From: Chryseobacterium sp. Leaf394
GTDB lineage: Bacteria > Bacteroidota > Bacteroidia > Flavobacteriales > Weeksellaceae
Assembly (NCBI RefSeq): GCF_001424105.1
Contig: NZ_LMQH01000011.1
Location: 542,496 to 579,927 of the forward strand
Reading direction: 5' to 3'
Length of the DNA stretch: 37,432 bases
Of this stretch, positions 6,861-14,878 are shown piece after piece. The notes under the pieces were generated by a model. It was not told where the DNA came from, made no database searches, and saw nothing but the letters and a program-made list of their open reading frames with translations. Numbering within the stretch: position 1 is the stretch's first letter; each line of letters opens with the position of its first letter. The translations under genes and the position numbers were made by a program.

Positions 6861-8129
6861 ATGAAGAAACATATTGTCGTCGTCGGTGGAGGCTTTGCCG
6901 GTATAAATTTAATCAGATCGTTGGGAAATCATCCCGATTTTCATGTAACTCTTGTCGATCAGAACAATTACCATTTCTTTCCGCCCCTAATTTATCAGGT
7001 AGCAACCTCTTTTATTCAGGCTTCTAACATTACATATCCTTTTAGAAAATATATTGCTAATTATGAAAATGTATTTTTTCATATGGGGAATATGATTCAG
7101 GTTCATCGAGAAGATAACTTTATAGAAACGGATACCGGAAATTTACATTTTGATTATCTTGTTATTGCCATGGGCACCGAAACGAATTTTTTTGGAATGG
7201 AAAACGTCAAACGATGTTCATTGCCTATGAAAAATATTGAAGAAGCCTTGTACCTACGAAATCATTTACTGCTGACTTTGGAAGAGGCTGCACGTAACAA
7301 AGATATACATCTTTCTGGAAAATTGCAGAATATCGTAATTGCTGGCGGTGGACCGACCGGAGTTGAACTTGCTGGTATGCTTGCGGAAATGGGTAGGTAC
7401 ATTGCCGAGAAAGAATACCCTGAGATTAAATTGAATCTGTCTCATATTTATCTAATTGATGCACTACCCACCTTGCTGTCTCCAATGAGTAAGAAAGCTC
7501 AGAAAACAGCCTACGATACTCTCACAAAGTTGGGAGTCAGGATTTTATTAAACGTATCCGTTAAAGACTTTATAAACAACGAAGTTATATTATCAAATGG
7601 GAAAACGATTGAGACCGAAACACTTATCTGGGCTTCGGGTGTCATCGGACGTGAAGTTCCGGGACTCCCCGATAGCAGTATCGGCAGAGGCCGGAGACTA
7701 AATGTTGATGCGTTCAATAAGGTGGAAGGAGTCGAAAATATTTTTGCTATAGGGGATATCTGCCTGCAGTTGAGTGACCACAACTTCCCAAAAGGCCATC
7801 CCCAGTTAGCACAAGTTGCCATTCAGCAGGCCAAAAATTTAGGGAGGAACTTCCTTAGAATCAACGAAAATAAACCCCTAAAGCAGTTTACGTATGATGA
7901 TAAAGGAAGTATGGCTATCATTTCAAAGTTTAATGCGGTTGTCGACCTGCCTAAATTTTCTTTCAAGGGATTTTTTGCGTGGCTGACATGGTTATTTATT
8001 CACGTACTTCCCTTGGTATCATTCAGAAGTAAAATTCGGCTTGCGATTGATTGGTTTATTGTTTTTATAAACAATAATCCCTCTATTCGTTTGATTCTAT
8101 ATCCTAAAAAAGATACGAACAAAAAATAG
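6861..8129 (+). CDS. ndh: Type II NADH:quinone dehydrogenase (NDH-2)
   Basis: This 422-residue single-subunit flavoprotein oxidises NADH and reduces membrane quinone without proton pumping. It shows the FAD site VVVGGGFAGINLIRSLG (residues 6-22), the NADH site NIVIAGGGPTGVELAGMLAE (about 158-177), the quinone-region block AQVAIQQAKNLGRNF (about 318-332), and FAIGDI (about 297-302) closing the FAD site. The C-terminus has hydrophobic/amphipathic helices (FFAWLTWLFIHVLPLV and LAIDWFIVFI) that attach it to the inner face of the membrane, as usual in NDH-2. Length is normal. The ATG at 6861 immediately precedes KKHIVVVGG and needs no adjustment. It is the one clearly intact gene in the 4343-11300 graveyard. 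It may be driven by the site at 6480 through the small lipoprotein frame. Confidence 0.92.
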   Translation: MKKHIVVVGGGFAGINLIRSLGNHPDFHVTLVDQNNYHFFPPLIYQVATSFIQASNITYPFRKYIANYENVFFHMGNMIQVHREDNFIETDTGNLHFDYLVIAMGTETNFFGMENVKRCSLPMKNIEEALYLRNHLLLTLEEAARNKDIHLSGKLQNIVIAGGGPTGVELAGMLAEMGRYIAEKEYPEIKLNLSHIYLIDALPTLLSPMSKKAQKTAYDTLTKLGVRILLNVSVKDFINNEVILSNGKTIETETLIWASGVIGREVPGLPDSSIGRGRRLNVDAFNKVEGVENIFAIGDICLQLSDHNFPKGHPQLAQVAIQQAKNLGRNFLRINENKPLKQFTYDDKGSMAIISKFNAVVDLPKFSFKGFFAWLTWLFIHVLPLVSFRSKIRLAIDWFIVFINNNPSIRLILYPKKDTNKK

Positions 8130-8162
8130 TTCAGGAGAAATAGGGAGACTTTCTGCTTATTA

Positions 8163-8759
8163 TCAAAACAGAATCTTCCGATTGTGAATCCGGAGTACAT
8201 TTTCTTTTTCCATTTTTTTAATTGTCCTGATAGTGCTTTCCAAAGAAAGTCCGGTAAGTGATCCTAATTGCTGTCTTGTGAACGGAAGTTCAAATGTGAA
8301 TGCTGAATGATAGGGCTGCTCAAGTTTCATCCGCCTCATCACCTCTTTGAGTCTTTCTGCAGCATTATGGCAGGAAATGGTTTTCATTAGAACGTGCTTT
8401 TTATACAGATGGTTGGACTATTACCTGCACACGTCTATGTAGAGTTCCGGATGAGAATCTAATAATTGAAGAAAGCTTGTTCGGGTAATTGTTAATATTG
8501 TACAATTGCTCATGGCGACGGCATTTAGAGGATAAGACTTTTCCAGAAAAAGCATGGATAATCTGAGAGCAGCTTCGGAATTGTGGATATTCTGGATAGA
8601 TTCTTTTCCATCTGAGTTGTAATAGTTTAGTTTTACTTCACCGCTTATAACCTTATAATAGAATTATGCGCTTGTATTTTCGCGGAAAATATAATCGCCA
8701 TTTTTGAAGTTTTCTTCGCTAGCTCCTGCGGAGTGAAGGAGGTTTTCTTTGATAGATAT
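8163..8759 (-). pseudogene. Crp/Fnr-family regulator (copy 2), full length but inactivated
   Basis: Read on the minus strand from 8759, the frame is 199 codons, exactly as long as crp copy 1 (5440-6036), and aligns with it without an indel. Shared blocks include GDYIFREN, ISCHNA, ERLKEV and IHNRKIL. The start codon ATG has become ATA (8757-8759); codon 32 is TAA (8664-8666) where copy 1 has CAA; codons 113 and 114 are TAA TAG (8418-8423) where copy 1 has Ser-Leu. Each change needs one base. An internal ATG at 8385-8387 could still make a 74-residue HTH-only piece (FTRQQLGSLTGLSLESTIRT). The upstream sequence near the start is also similar to that of copy 1, so the duplication included the promoter. 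Confidence 0.88.
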
Positions 8760-9214
8760 AGTGTTGATAGTTCAATTAAGAAAATTCCTAAGAGTAGCCT
8801 GTCAAAGAATCATCAGATTATTACGTAGATCGCAATGCGCTGTATGCTATTATATTTTTTTTGAATAGCAATCCGTTGTAGATAAATTAGGGAGAAGTAA
8901 TAATATTGGAAATATATCTCTTTTAAAAGTTTGTATGAGATACTTCTGAAAGAATTCGAATATTTTCTGAATGGCAATATTCGAGACCTATGTGATTTAA
9001 ATTAGGTATATCGAAAGTACCTTGATTACAGTTATAATGGTATAATTACAATCACACATCCTTCTTATTTTATTATTAAGGTCAAGCTTGCAGGTAAATA
9101 CTATCGCGGTAATCCTATCAGTTATAAAATTTGCTTTATATTTTTATGGTACTATTTTAAGCATTTGTTATAAGGGTGAAATATTGTACAAAATATAATC
9201 TCCAAAATACTATA
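8760..9214. other. AT-rich region upstream of decayed crp copy 2
   Basis: About 450 bp with no coding frame. The first 100 bp retain similarity to the crp copy 1 upstream region (ATCATCAG and the degenerate palindrome). The rest is AT-rich with no feature I can support. Confidence 0.5.
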
Positions 9215-9258
9215 TGATTTTTGTCATAAGAAGTAAGATATTAGCTTTCGTACGTTTA
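9215..9258 (+). promoter_or_regulatory. Candidate Crp/Fnr-type operator plus promoter-like box (site 2)
   Basis: TGATTTTTGTCA (9215-9226), followed by TAA, has the same 4-4-4 layout as site 1. TACGTTTA at 9251-9258 matches TAnnTTTG except for the last base and starts 36 bp after the operator start. It lies 456 bp from the start of crp copy 2, against 444 bp for site 1 and crp copy 1. It points toward the decayed lipoprotein frame at 9279. Confidence 0.45.
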
Positions 9259-9278
9259 GTGTACCAAATTCATTTAAT

Positions 9279-9690
9279 ATGAAGCGTACTTTAACACTCA
9301 TTCTTTGTCTGCCGATTAGTTGTACAAAATCCGAAGCCCAGTAATGTGATAAGGAAAATTCAAGACAAGCAGTTAAGGATCGGAAATCGTACACTATCAA
9401 AACAATTCTGGGAGATATCTGATAGATTAAATAGTCAATCTATCGAAAAGAGGAAAATGCACGATCCGGAGTATTCACTCGATTGAGTTATATGGTGTGA
9501 CAATATATCCGTACATGTCAAATTTTGATCGTTGATCGGAGAAATCTGTACTAATATTATGCTAAAAGAGACGTTTTTAAAAACATTGAACGATGATGAC
9601 TTGGTATCCATTCTCTAAGGTTATAATAAAAAGTTTCAGGAATGTTACAACGTGGTTAAAGCTGCATCAGTACCTGCTTGAAGTCCAAAT
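9279..9690 (+). pseudogene. Decayed lipoprotein-like gene remnant
   Basis: ATG at 9279 opens MKRTLTLILCLPISCTKSEA, a signal peptide with lipobox PISC, then TAA after 22 codons. Coding-like fragments continue in other frames: DKENSRQAVKDRKS with YTIKTILGDI, then EKRKMHDPEYSLD, then TLNDDDLVSIL-stop-GYNKKFQECYNVVKAASVPA up to about 9680. Together they suggest an exported protein of at least 130 residues broken by several stops and shifts. The family is not recognised. It lies just downstream of site 2, as the small lipoprotein does at site 1. Confidence 0.45.
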
Positions 9691-9823
9691 GTATTAAATT
9701 TTTTGAGGATCATTGTTCACACGGTTAAGGTCGTTTTATTTGATATTTACATCAGCGACTGGTCAGTTATACTTGACATTATATCTATGTAATTTGAATT
9801 TTTAATAACTTTAAATAAATATT

Positions 9824-9991
9824 ATGGATCGAAAATCTGATAAGAAAAACAAACCCACTGTCTGGATTGTTATTTTATTTTCATTAATACCGCTGACGGT
9901 AGCAATGTATTTTATTTTGCAAATGATTTTCCCGGGACTTTTTCAGTCTTTGCCTTCCGGGGAGATTCAGCCCGTACATCCGGAAAATTGA
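9824..9991 (+). CDS. Small single-span membrane protein, 55 residues
   Basis: ATG at 9824 opens a 55-residue frame with a basic start (MDRKSDKKNK), one long hydrophobic segment (VWIVILFSLIPLTVAMYFIL, residues 13-32, reaching into QMIFPGLF) and a short polar tail ending VHPEN. It is probably an inner-membrane protein with the N-terminus inside. It is preceded by an AT-rich leader and followed by a terminator-like hairpin at 10019, which supports a real transcription unit. I do not recognise the family. It may have been an accessory subunit of a lost neighbour. Confidence 0.6.
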   Translation: MDRKSDKKNKPTVWIVILFSLIPLTVAMYFILQMIFPGLFQSLPSGEIQPVHPEN

Positions 9992-10018
9992 ATTCAATAG
10001 ACGATTCAGTTATGTAAA

Positions 10019-10050
10019 AGAGCGAAGCAATAATGTCTCGCTCTCTTTCT
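10019..10050 (+). terminator. Terminator-like hairpin after the small membrane protein
   Basis: AGAGCGA (10019-10025) pairs with TCGCTCT (10038-10044), followed by the T-rich CTTTCT. It lies 28 bp after the stop of the small membrane protein. Confidence 0.6.
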
Positions 10051-10234
10051 CAAAAACTATTCAAATTATGATATTGACAATAAACTTATCGTAACCATTT
10101 TCAGTCTGAACCTGTATCACCTAATACTGAATTACAAATGGAATTTTAGGGTCTCAATTAGTATCTCCGTCAAGCCTTCGTGTACTCAATGTTTTCCTTT
10201 GTATAAAATAAAAATTTCAGAACCTGATGGCATA

Positions 10235-10252
10235 TGACTATCCTCATAGTCA
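10235..10252. other. Tight 7-bp hairpin upstream of orphan sdhB
   Basis: TGACTAT (10235-10241) and ATAGTCA (10246-10252) form a perfect stem around CCTC. It lies about 60 bp before the likely sdhB start. There is no T-run, so it is not a terminator; it could be an operator or a leader structure. The rest of 9992-10313 shows no gene. Confidence 0.35.
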
Positions 10253-10313
10253 GGCATCTTTTGTAACCGTAAATTTATATCAACACAAAATTCCAACCAA
10301 TTACAAACTTCTT

Positions 10314-11080
10314 ATGATTAATACCAAACAAAATTTAAATTTAACCTTGAAAATTTGGAGGCAGCAGAATAGCCGTTCCAAAGGTCGGTTTGAGATTTAC
10401 AAATTATCCGATGTTTCTACAGAATCATCTTTTCTTGAAATGCTGACATGCTGAATGCTAATTTGATTGATCAGAATAAAGAACCCATTGCCTTCGACCA
10501 TGATTGCAGGGAAGGCATTTGCGGAATGTGCTCGCTTTATATTAATGGCAGAGCTCATGGACCGGATACGGGCGTAGCAACCTGCCAGCTTCACATGAGG
10601 ATGTTTCACGATGGACAGACTATTGTAATAGAACCATTCCGCAGCACAGCCTTTCCTGTTATTAAAGATTTGATTGTAGATCGCAGCTCATTTGACAGAA
10701 GTATGGCAGCGGGAGGTTTTATCTCGATCAATACTTCCGGAAATAACTTGGATGCTAATTCAATTCTTGTGGATAAGGAAGATGCAGATAAAGCAATGGA
10801 TGCTGCAGCTTGTATCAGTTGCGGTGCTTGTGTTGCCTGCTGTCCCAATGGAGCTGCTATGTTATTTGTTGGTGCGAAGGTTTCTCACTTTGCATTACTG
10901 CCGCAAGGAAGGGTAGAGGCTAAACGCAGAGTCCTAAATATGGTCAAAGCAATGGACGATGAAGGATTTGGAAATTGTTCTGTGATTGGTGCCTGCGAAG
11001 TGGAATGCCCAAAACATATTTCACTAGACAATATAGCAAGGCTTAACCGTGAATATATGTCAGCGTGGCTGGATAAATAA
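10314..11080 (+). pseudogene. sdhB: Orphan succinate dehydrogenase/fumarate reductase iron-sulfur subunit, frameshifted
   Basis: The N-terminal part (MINTKQNLNLTLKIWRQQN to SFLEML) and the rest ([20 protein letters not shown] to YMSAWLDK) are in different frames. Restoring one G after 10445 (CTG-ACATGCTG to CTG-GAC-ATG-CTG) joins them into a protein of about 255 residues, the normal SdhB length of the Bacteroidota type. The [2Fe-2S] ligands are seen in CREGICGMC and in the later TCQL-type Cys; the [4Fe-4S]/[3Fe-4S] ligands are seen in [12 protein letters not shown] and GACEVECPK. No sdhA or sdhC is adjacent, although SdhB works only in the complex, so this is an extra orphan copy. Everything but one base is intact, so the break is recent or a sequence error. 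I rejected an upstream ATG at 10227 because its residues do not look like SdhB. Confidence 0.85.
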
Positions 11081-11238
11081 ATCTGGTTCACTTATCTTAC
11101 ATCGTAGATACTATATTACTACCACAATTTTTCTCGGTTTAGACATTGTTCTTGCTAAAATTCTATCGCAACTGTTGAAATTGATTACGTTGCAATATAA
11201 ACTGTCACGTATTAAGAATTATTTAAGTATTATACTTG

Positions 11239-11281
11239 TGATGAAAGTCATAATATGTAAACATTATATATCTTAAATTGT
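11239..11281 (+). promoter_or_regulatory. Candidate Crp/Fnr-type operator plus promoter-like box (site 3)
   Basis: TGATGAAAGTCA (11239-11250), followed by TAA, repeats the 4-4-4 layout of sites 1 and 2. TAAATTGT starts at 11274, 35 bp after the operator start, and is a partial TAnnTTTG match (6 of 8 by strict count). The glycosyltransferase ATG is at 11303, so this would be the promoter of the glycosyltransferase/glf pair. Confidence 0.45.
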
Positions 11282-11302
11282 TCATAATTTAAACCATATA
11301 TT

Positions 11303-12430
11303 ATGAAATTTTTATTGTGCTTTAGCCACTTATCGTGGAACTTTGTCTATCAAAGACCTCAGCATCTGATGACCCGTTTTTCAAAGCACTACCAGGTTTT
11401 TTATTTTGAAGAACCCAAGCATGGAGATTCTGACAAGTACATTATCAATGTTCAGGATGGTGTATATATTATAGAACTAATATTGTCAGAGTTTGGCGAG
11501 CAGGCGAACTCTAAAATCCAGGATCTTATTTCCGCGATTTTGGCAGAGTATGAAATCACAAGTTACGTCAGTTGGTACTATACGCCTATGGCTTTGCAGT
11601 TTACCAATCATTTAAACCCCGTTACAGTCGTATATGATTCGATGGATGAATTATCTGCTTTCAGATTTGCTCCGCCACAACTTTTGCAAATGGAAGAAGA
11701 GTTATTTAAAAAAGCTGACGTTGTTTTTACAGGGGGCAATTCACTTTATTTGGCTAAGAAGAACAGGCATCATAATATCCATGCTATGCCGAGCAGCATT
11801 GATAAAGCTCACTTTGGAAAAGCACGGAATATGCAGCATGAACCTGAAGATCAAAAGTCCATTGGGTTTCCAAGATTAGGGTTTTTCGGGGTGGTGGACG
11901 AAAGGTTTGATATAGAACTTCTTCGAGAGGTATCCGCCAAACGTCCTGAATGGCAGTTCGTCATCATCGGACCCGTGGTAAAAATCGATCCGAATGACTT
12001 GCCACAGGCACACAATATTCATTATTTGGGATCAAAAAACTATACCGAATTACCTCAATACATTGCTAACTGGGATATTGCATTGATATTATTTGCATTA
12101 AATGAATCGACAGAATTTATCAGTCCAACTAAAACACCTGAGTATTTAGCGGCCGGAAAGCCGGTAATATCTACTGCAATAAATGATGTTGTAAACCCTT
12201 ACGGAAATGCAGGGTTGGTAGAGATTGTTGATAGCGGTGACTCATTTATTTCTGCTGCCGCAAAAATCTTTGCAGAGACAGACAAAGATCATTGGCTCCG
12301 AACCGTAGATCATTTCCTCGAAGATGACTCCTGGGATAATACATTTAATAAAATGAATGCTCTTATTGAAAAGGCAACGGTTAAGAAAGTTCAGATTTCA
12401 AGTGCAGAAAAACAGATTAAATATGTATGA
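11303..12430 (+). CDS. Glycosyltransferase, GT-B fold (family 4-like)
   Basis: This 375-residue protein starts MKFLLCFSHLSWNFVYQRPQ; the W-x-x-x-x-QRPQHLM start is typical of a group of GT4-like enzymes next to UDP-galactopyranose mutases. The C-terminal domain has the sugar-nucleotide region: FVIIGPVV (about 220), then SPTKTPEYLAAGKPVISTAI (about 272-291), the E-x-L-A-x-G-K-P-V-I block that binds the nucleotide sugar. No membrane segment is seen, so it is cytoplasmic. Its stop overlaps the glf start by 8 bp (ATGTATGA), which implies coupled translation. Together the two genes suggest transfer of galactofuranose, or a related sugar, to a cell-surface glycan. The donor is inferred from the neighbour only. 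Confidence 0.85.
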   Translation: MKFLLCFSHLSWNFVYQRPQHLMTRFSKHYQVFYFEEPKHGDSDKYIINVQDGVYIIELILSEFGEQANSKIQDLISAILAEYEITSYVSWYYTPMALQFTNHLNPVTVVYDSMDELSAFRFAPPQLLQMEEELFKKADVVFTGGNSLYLAKKNRHHNIHAMPSSIDKAHFGKARNMQHEPEDQKSIGFPRLGFFGVVDERFDIELLREVSAKRPEWQFVIIGPVVKIDPNDLPQAHNIHYLGSKNYTELPQYIANWDIALILFALNESTEFISPTKTPEYLAAGKPVISTAINDVVNPYGNAGLVEIVDSGDSFISAAAKIFAETDKDHWLRTVDHFLEDDSWDNTFNKMNALIEKATVKKVQISSAEKQIKYV

Positions 12431-13529
12431 TTTTTTAATAGTAGGCTGCGGTTTTGCCGGAGCAGTTTTAGCAGAGCGTCTTGCTAACGAGGGTAAGAAG
12501 ATATTAATTGTTGAAAAACGCGATCATATTGCAGGAAATGCTTTTGATTATTACAACGAAGATGGAATACTGATCCATAAATATGGACCCCATATTTTTC
12601 ATACCAATTCGGAAGATGTTTTTAGATATTTAGGGAATTTTACTGAATGGAGACCGTATGAACACCGTGTTCTGGGAAGCGTTGACGGACTTTTGGTACC
12701 AATACCGATAAACCTCACTACAATAAATAAATTGTATGGTAAAAATCTGACGTCTGATGAAGTTACAGATTTTCTGGCTTCAAAAGCTGAGAAAAGAAGT
12801 CCTATCCTTACGTCTGAAGATGTTGTATTGAGCGTTGTCGGGAAAGAACTGTATGAAAAATTTTTTAAGGGCTATACAAAGAAACAATGGGATCTCGATC
12901 CTTCTGAACTGGACGCATCGGTCACTGCACGGGTTCCCACCAGGACTAATAAAGATGACCGTTATTTTACTGATACTTTCCAGGCGATGCCAAAAAACGG
13001 ATATACGGAAATGTTTAAGAAAATGCTGTCGCATAGAAATATCAGCATTATGCTTCAAACCGATTATAAGGATATTGTAGATGTCATTCCATTCAAAACC
13101 TTGATATATACAGGCCCGATCGACTCTTATTTTGATTATTGCTTCGGTAAGTTGCCTTACCTTTCCATTGATTTTAAATTTGAAACATTAAATCAGGAAA
13201 ATTATCAGCCTACGGGAACAGTAAATTATCCGACCTCAAATCTGTATACGAGAATTACGGAATTTAAATTTTTAACTGGGCAGAAAAGCGAGAAGACAAC
13301 CATTGTCTACGAATATCCAACAGCAGAAGGCGATCCATATTATCCAATTCCGCGAAAACAGAATCAGGACATCTATAATCAGTACAAAAGACTTTCCGAA
13401 GATTATCATGATGTATTCTTTACCGGACGTTTGGGTACATATAAATATTATAACATGGATCAGGTGGTAGCACAATCATTGGCGCTATTCAAAAAATTAA
13501 AAAATAGAGAGGAATTTGTTCAGCAGTGA
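12423..13529 (+). CDS. glf: UDP-galactopyranose mutase
   Basis: This flavoenzyme of about 368 residues interconverts UDP-galactopyranose and UDP-galactofuranose and works with reduced FAD. It shows the FAD site DFLIVGCGFAGAVLAERLA (residues 3-21) with EKRDHIAGNAFDYY, the substrate-side block KYGPHIFHTN (about 55-64), the KKQW segment (about 157), and the C-terminal GRLGTYKYYNMDQ (about 338-350) that is nearly invariant in the family. The start was set at ATG 12423, giving MYDFLIVGCGFAG; a longer frame from 12357 would add 22 basic residues lying inside the upstream gene. Galactofuranose occurs in bacterial surface polysaccharides. The gene ends the two-gene operon; the next candidate terminator begins at 13740. 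Confidence 0.95.
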   Translation: MYDFLIVGCGFAGAVLAERLANEGKKILIVEKRDHIAGNAFDYYNEDGILIHKYGPHIFHTNSEDVFRYLGNFTEWRPYEHRVLGSVDGLLVPIPINLTTINKLYGKNLTSDEVTDFLASKAEKRSPILTSEDVVLSVVGKELYEKFFKGYTKKQWDLDPSELDASVTARVPTRTNKDDRYFTDTFQAMPKNGYTEMFKKMLSHRNISIMLQTDYKDIVDVIPFKTLIYTGPIDSYFDYCFGKLPYLSIDFKFETLNQENYQPTGTVNYPTSNLYTRITEFKFLTGQKSEKTTIVYEYPTAEGDPYYPIPRKQNQDIYNQYKRLSEDYHDVFFTGRLGTYKYYNMDQVVAQSLALFKKLKNREEFVQQ

Positions 13530-13739
13530 TTTTTTTGCTATAAAAATTACTCCTTATAAATCGTACCAATAATTCTTTTTGAATACGACAGTAACAATGA
13601 ATAGTTATTGAGAAATAAATTAATTCGGCTATCAGTTTTCAGCCTTCTAATGTTCAATATAGATTCATGCAGTAAAGATTTTACGATCACTTTAGTATCT
13701 CATAATTTATATACAAAAACATTTTACAGTAATTAACAC

Positions 13740-13795
13740 TCAGAGCCTTCAGTACAGAAGGCTCTGATTATAATCAACAGAAGGCTTTTGTTTTT
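13740..13795 (+). terminator. Perfect 11-bp hairpin with an alternative 3' arm ending in a T-run
   Basis: TCAGAGCCTTC (13740-13750) pairs perfectly with GAAGGCTCTGA (13757-13767), but there is no T-run there. A second copy of the right arm, GAAGGCTTTTG (13780-13790), can pair with the same left arm using a G-T pair and is followed by TTTTT to 13795. This gives two exclusive hairpins, one of them terminator-like. The unit lies 210 bp after glf. The 13530-13739 stretch has no gene. Confidence 0.6.
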
Positions 13796-14265
13796 ATCGC
13801 TGTATCTTTTTTAGATCTGACAATGCGGGTCCGTTAAGTAAAGTTCCGTCGATATTGAAACGGGAGCCATGACACGGACAGTCCCATGTAACTTCTGATG
13901 GACTCCAAACGACATTACATCCCGTATTGGGACAGACAGGACTTAAGAGGTGCAGAACAGATTTTTCATTTCGATAAGAAGCAATATTATTTCCCTCATG
14001 TTTGATAATTCACCCTCCCTAGGGATCCAAAAGTCATTCCGTTTCCGTTGTAGCCGATTGAAATATATACGTTGCTTTCCCCTGGCATTTGTCCTATATA
14101 AGCGAGCCCGTCTGCCGGTATATGATATTGAGAAGACCACTTAGCTACAATATCGCTGTACTCAAAATGTTCGTCTACATATGCCAGGAGATCAGCAAAA
14201 CGTTTCTCAGTATCGGCTTCATCTCATGTCAGATGATCAAATCCTCCTACGATATTGATCTAGAT
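13794..14265 (-). pseudogene. Decayed FAD oxidoreductase-Rieske gene (second copy)
   Basis: Minus-strand frames match the C-terminal half of the gene at 2155-3690. From the 14260 side they read IVGGFDHLT (like IAGGEDHKTG), WSSQYHIPADGLAYIGQMPG (like WSSQYYEPVDGLPYIGKLPG) and YISIGYNGNGMTFGSLG. A gap of roughly 80-90 residues follows where the linker should be. Then come KHEGNNIASYRNEKSVLHLL, CPNTGCNVVWSPSEVTWDCP and CHGSRFNIDGTLLNGPA to the stop at 13794-13796. The FAD part carries stops, the two parts are in different frames, and the Rieske C-x-H has become C-x-N, losing a cluster ligand. The N-terminal half is absent. It has diverged clearly from the intact copy, so it is an old paralogue, not a recent duplicate. 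Confidence 0.85.
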
Positions 14266-14737
14266 AAAAAAATGTAACCGAACAGTTTTCTACGCAGATG
14301 GTTATGATTGAAAAACAGCTTAATAATAAAAATGATGAGTTTAGTGAGGTGCAGGAAACTTAAAGGTGGCAGTCAAAATTACTTAGAAAGGCTTATAGTG
14401 AACAATTATATTGGAATTGCATTATTTAAAGAAATTTCAGATTAGCTCAAAGCAACTGCACGATTGTAATGGTGATTGGTTTTCTTTTTATCATAAGTTC
14501 TATGAAATCACTACGTTAAAGTAACTGAGACCTTAAAGACATTATTTTGTAGGAATCAGCATTGCTAACCTTATTGATTAAAACATTGATGAAGTAAGAT
14601 GTTTATTTCCTTGTACAAACCTTTTCTGTCAGACTGCATGGAAAATACAAATTTATGAAATTTAGTATTCAAAGATGAATGATTTGTGCTATATGCCTAT
14701 ATCAAGCAAACTAAAATCTAGGCATTTATATAAAAAA
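14266..14737. other. Non-coding stretch with one possible gene tail
   Basis: About 470 bp with no intact gene. A + strand frame reads QMVMIEKQLNNKNDEFSEVQ-ET to TAA at about 14360 and looks like the C-terminal tail of an unknown protein; evidence is composition only. The rest is AT-rich without structure that I can support. Confidence 0.3.
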
Positions 14738-14772
14738 ATAAGATCTTCCGTAGTTATTTAGGAAGATCTTAT
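14738..14772 (-). terminator. Perfect 12-bp hairpin, terminator of the minus strand
   Basis: ATAAGATCTTCC (14738-14749) pairs perfectly with GGAAGATCTTAT (14761-14772) around an 11-base loop. Read on the minus strand, the stem is followed by TTTTTTT (from the A-run 14732-14738). No intact minus-strand gene ends just above it, so it is an orphan, or a bidirectional element between the lost gene and the frame at 14879. Confidence 0.65.
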
Positions 14773-14878
14773 AATAAAAACATTTATATACATACTCAAT
14801 TTAACAATATGAATGCCATATCCATTATAATAACGCAAGTTCTATTGTAAATATTCAACATATGTGTCAGGTATTATT

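Noticed and set aside
8418..8666. Stop-codon recoding in crp copy 2
   Set aside because: The start codon is lost as well, and all three stops are one base from the paralogue's sense codons, so decay is the simpler reading.
10227..10313. Start of sdhB at 10227
   Set aside because: The residues before 10314 are unlike SdhB and include the hairpin at 10235-10252.
10440..10455. Programmed frameshift in sdhB
   Set aside because: No slippery heptamer or following stem is seen at CTGACATGCTG; a lost base explains the break more simply.
12357..12422. Start of the UDP-galactopyranose mutase at 12357
   Set aside because: The added 22 residues are basic and out of family; the FAD motif should start within a few residues of Met, as it does from 12423.
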